A DNA stretch of 64,000 bases from Plotosus lineatus (Eukaryota; Chordata; Actinopteri; Siluriformes; Plotosidae), in assembly GCA_024760905.1 (NCBI GenBank), contig CM045729.1, positions 58,872,080 through 58,936,079 of the forward strand. The letters are read 5' to 3'. Under the pieces are notes generated by a model. The model did not search any database. It was not told the origin of the DNA and saw nothing but the letters and a program-made list of their open reading frames with translations. Positions 62,686-64,000 of the stretch are shown one piece after another. Within the stretch, counting starts at the first letter, position 1. Every line of letters starts with the position of its first letter. The translations under genes were made by a program, and so were the position numbers.

Positions 62686-63088
62686 TCCCGAAGGACTATG
62701 GCTGCGCTCTGGCCAGTATCCCAACTGGTGATACTCCCCAGTGCACAGAGCCCGGGTAGGGAGTAATGAGGGACAGGCTGTTACCCAAGCAGCAAGTCCC
62801 CCCCTGTCTCGGCGCCACCGGAAGGATCCAATGGAAAGGCAAGTGCCGATACGACTGGGTTCCAGTGCCGCTGCAGGAGAGAAACTACGGTCAATTTAGA
62901 ACGGCCAATTAACCTACAGTGCACGTCTTTGGATTGCAGGGGAAACCGGAGCACCCGGAGGAAACCCGCACAAGCACGGGGAGAACATGCAAACTCCACA
63001 CAGAAACGCCCAGGAATCGAGGGAATCGAACCCGGGCCTTCTTGCTGTGAGGCGGACGTGCTAACCACTACGCCACCGTGCCGCCGAT
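62686..63088 (-). mobile_element. Central-domain SINE, ~400 bp, flanked by (TA)n
   Basis: The minus strand reads: tRNA-like head (GCGGCACGGTGGCGTAGTGG, B box GGGTTCGATTCC at about 63020-63034), central block, then a tail ending 'cttcgggactgacggaggc'. The tail differs from both the L2-like tail of 20065-20428 and the tail of 20466-20820, so this second SINE group is also tail-diverse. Both borders are (TA)n. Confidence 0.85.
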
Positions 63089-63103
63089 ATATATATATAT
63101 AAA

Positions 63104-63818
63104 CAGCCCTAACATTAACAAATATATACAGTATAGCCAATAACAGATGAATAACCAATAAATTGTTTAAAAAAATCATACAATGTGATTTTCTGGATTT
63201 TTCTTTTTTTTTTTTTTTTACATTCTGTCTCTCAAGCTTGATGTGCACCTATGATGAAAATTACAAACTTCTCTTATCTTTTTAAATGGGTGAACTTGCA
63301 CATTTTTACTTTACCCAATACATATTGGCCCCACTGCATAAGTTTGCCTCTGGCTTCCAGTAATAAATCAGCTCATCTTACACTGTCTCCTGCATTTTCT
63401 GGGTCTGAAACACACTCTCAACAATGGAGGTACCAGTGTGTACATCTAAAACAGTACAAATGCTTGTTGCAGAGAATTTTGAAATAGAAATGTGAACATT
63501 TCAGTGCTGGACCATTTTTGTATATTATCAAATTAAATGCTTCCTAATAACTAATAGGCTTTGCATTTTGACCACTTTTCTCTTGCAATGCTCACGATAG
63601 CTGCAGGGCTCCATTGAGTTGAAAGAGAACAAATTGTTCCTTCTTTTGTTTTACATCACATTTCTGCTAGTCAAAAAGGGCACATTGATTCTTAAAGAAC
63701 AATAATGTAGTTCTGATTGAACATTTTCCTGTAAGTACATATATTCTTGTCTCATACCTCCAGTTTTGTGAGTGAACCAGTCGAATGTGTCAGGCGGAAA
63801 GGTGTGTTGAAAGCAGGA
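63104..63818. other. No gene seen
   Basis: AT-rich with a T run near 63203-63220. Confidence 0.45.
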
Positions 63819-63819
63819 A

Positions 63820-64000
63820 TAATGAGCAAGTTTAAAGACTTGAGTGATTATGACAAGAGTCAAACTGTGATCGCTAAACAAGTAGATCTATTCATCTCCA
63901 AACAGCAGGTCATGTGGGATGTTCCTGAGGTGTGGTGGTAAGTACTTCATAAAGATGGTCTAAGTAAGGACAACGAGTGAACTACAGAGTGCCATGGATA
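63820..64000 (+). pseudogene. Start of a Tc1-like transposase pseudogene, cut by window end
   Basis: MSKFKDLSDYDKSQTVIAKQ followed by the remains of the first helix-turn-helix, then after an in-frame stop VLHKDGLSKDNE. This resembles the N-terminal DNA-binding domain of fish Tc1-like transposases ('KDLSxFDKGQIVMARxLGQSISK', remembered pattern). A stop near codon 40 shows that this copy is broken. The remainder lies beyond the window. Confidence 0.75.

Noticed and set aside
62361..62766. 130-132-codon open frames
   Set aside because: SINE antisense sequence continuing into TA/CA repeat; no protein motif.

Overview
The window looks like teleost fish nuclear DNA. It carries a nearly full-length Rex3 retrotransposon, CR1/Rex1-type and R4-type LINE remnants, Tc1-like, Tigger/pogo-like and hAT transposons, many tRNA-derived SINEs, and very long (TA)n, (CA)n and (GA)n microsatellites. 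An ostariophysan such as a catfish is plausible but not shown. I recognise no host exon. The stretch reads as gene desert or large-intron DNA whose content is almost wholly mobile elements in several nested generations.

Layout. 0-5 kb: SINEs and an inverted, internally deleted Rex3 copy (3693-4870), then a 190-bp (TA)n. 6-12.5 kb: a run of SINEs, including a large inverted pair around (TA)n at 10.3-11.3 kb. 13 kb: the 3' end of an RTE-like LINE whose tail matches the tail of one SINE subtype. 16.4 kb: a short hAT element. 18-21.6 kb: young and ancient SINEs. 21.7-25.4 kb: nearly complete but frameshifted Rex3 inserted at the edge of a SINE. 25.5-26.3 kb: a Tigger remnant still encoding part of a DNA-binding domain. 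28.2-29.2 kb: a LINE C-terminal remnant inside TAA/TTG microsatellites. 40.3 kb: CR1/Rex1-type LINE 3' end. 41.7 kb: a hammerhead-ribozyme-bearing Penelope-like fragment. 42.1-43.9 kb: decayed Tc1-like transposon with an LTR-retroelement remnant inside it. 44.8-46.9 and 47.4-49.4 kb: two hAT elements with SINEs nested inside. 55.3-55.5 kb: two more hammerhead copies, head to head inside (TA)n. 58.6-59.1 kb: a 410-bp TG/GA tract. 59.1-61.4 kb: a Tc1/mariner-type element and a Tigger-like element split by a SINE with a third kind of tail. The window ends in the start of a Tc1 transposase pseudogene.

How the parts relate. One tRNA-derived SINE head and body is joined to at least three different 3' tails, two of them shared with LINEs; this fits SINEs that change the LINE machinery they depend on. 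Target-site duplications read directly from the sequence date several nestings: SINE before Rex3; Tc1-like before the LTR element; hAT before SINE before SINE. The strongest unusual signal is three identical 55-nt type I hammerhead ribozymes (41825-41879, 55370-55424, 55447-55501), of the kind known from Penelope-like elements. All family names come from reading the sequence and remembered family features; no database search was run.
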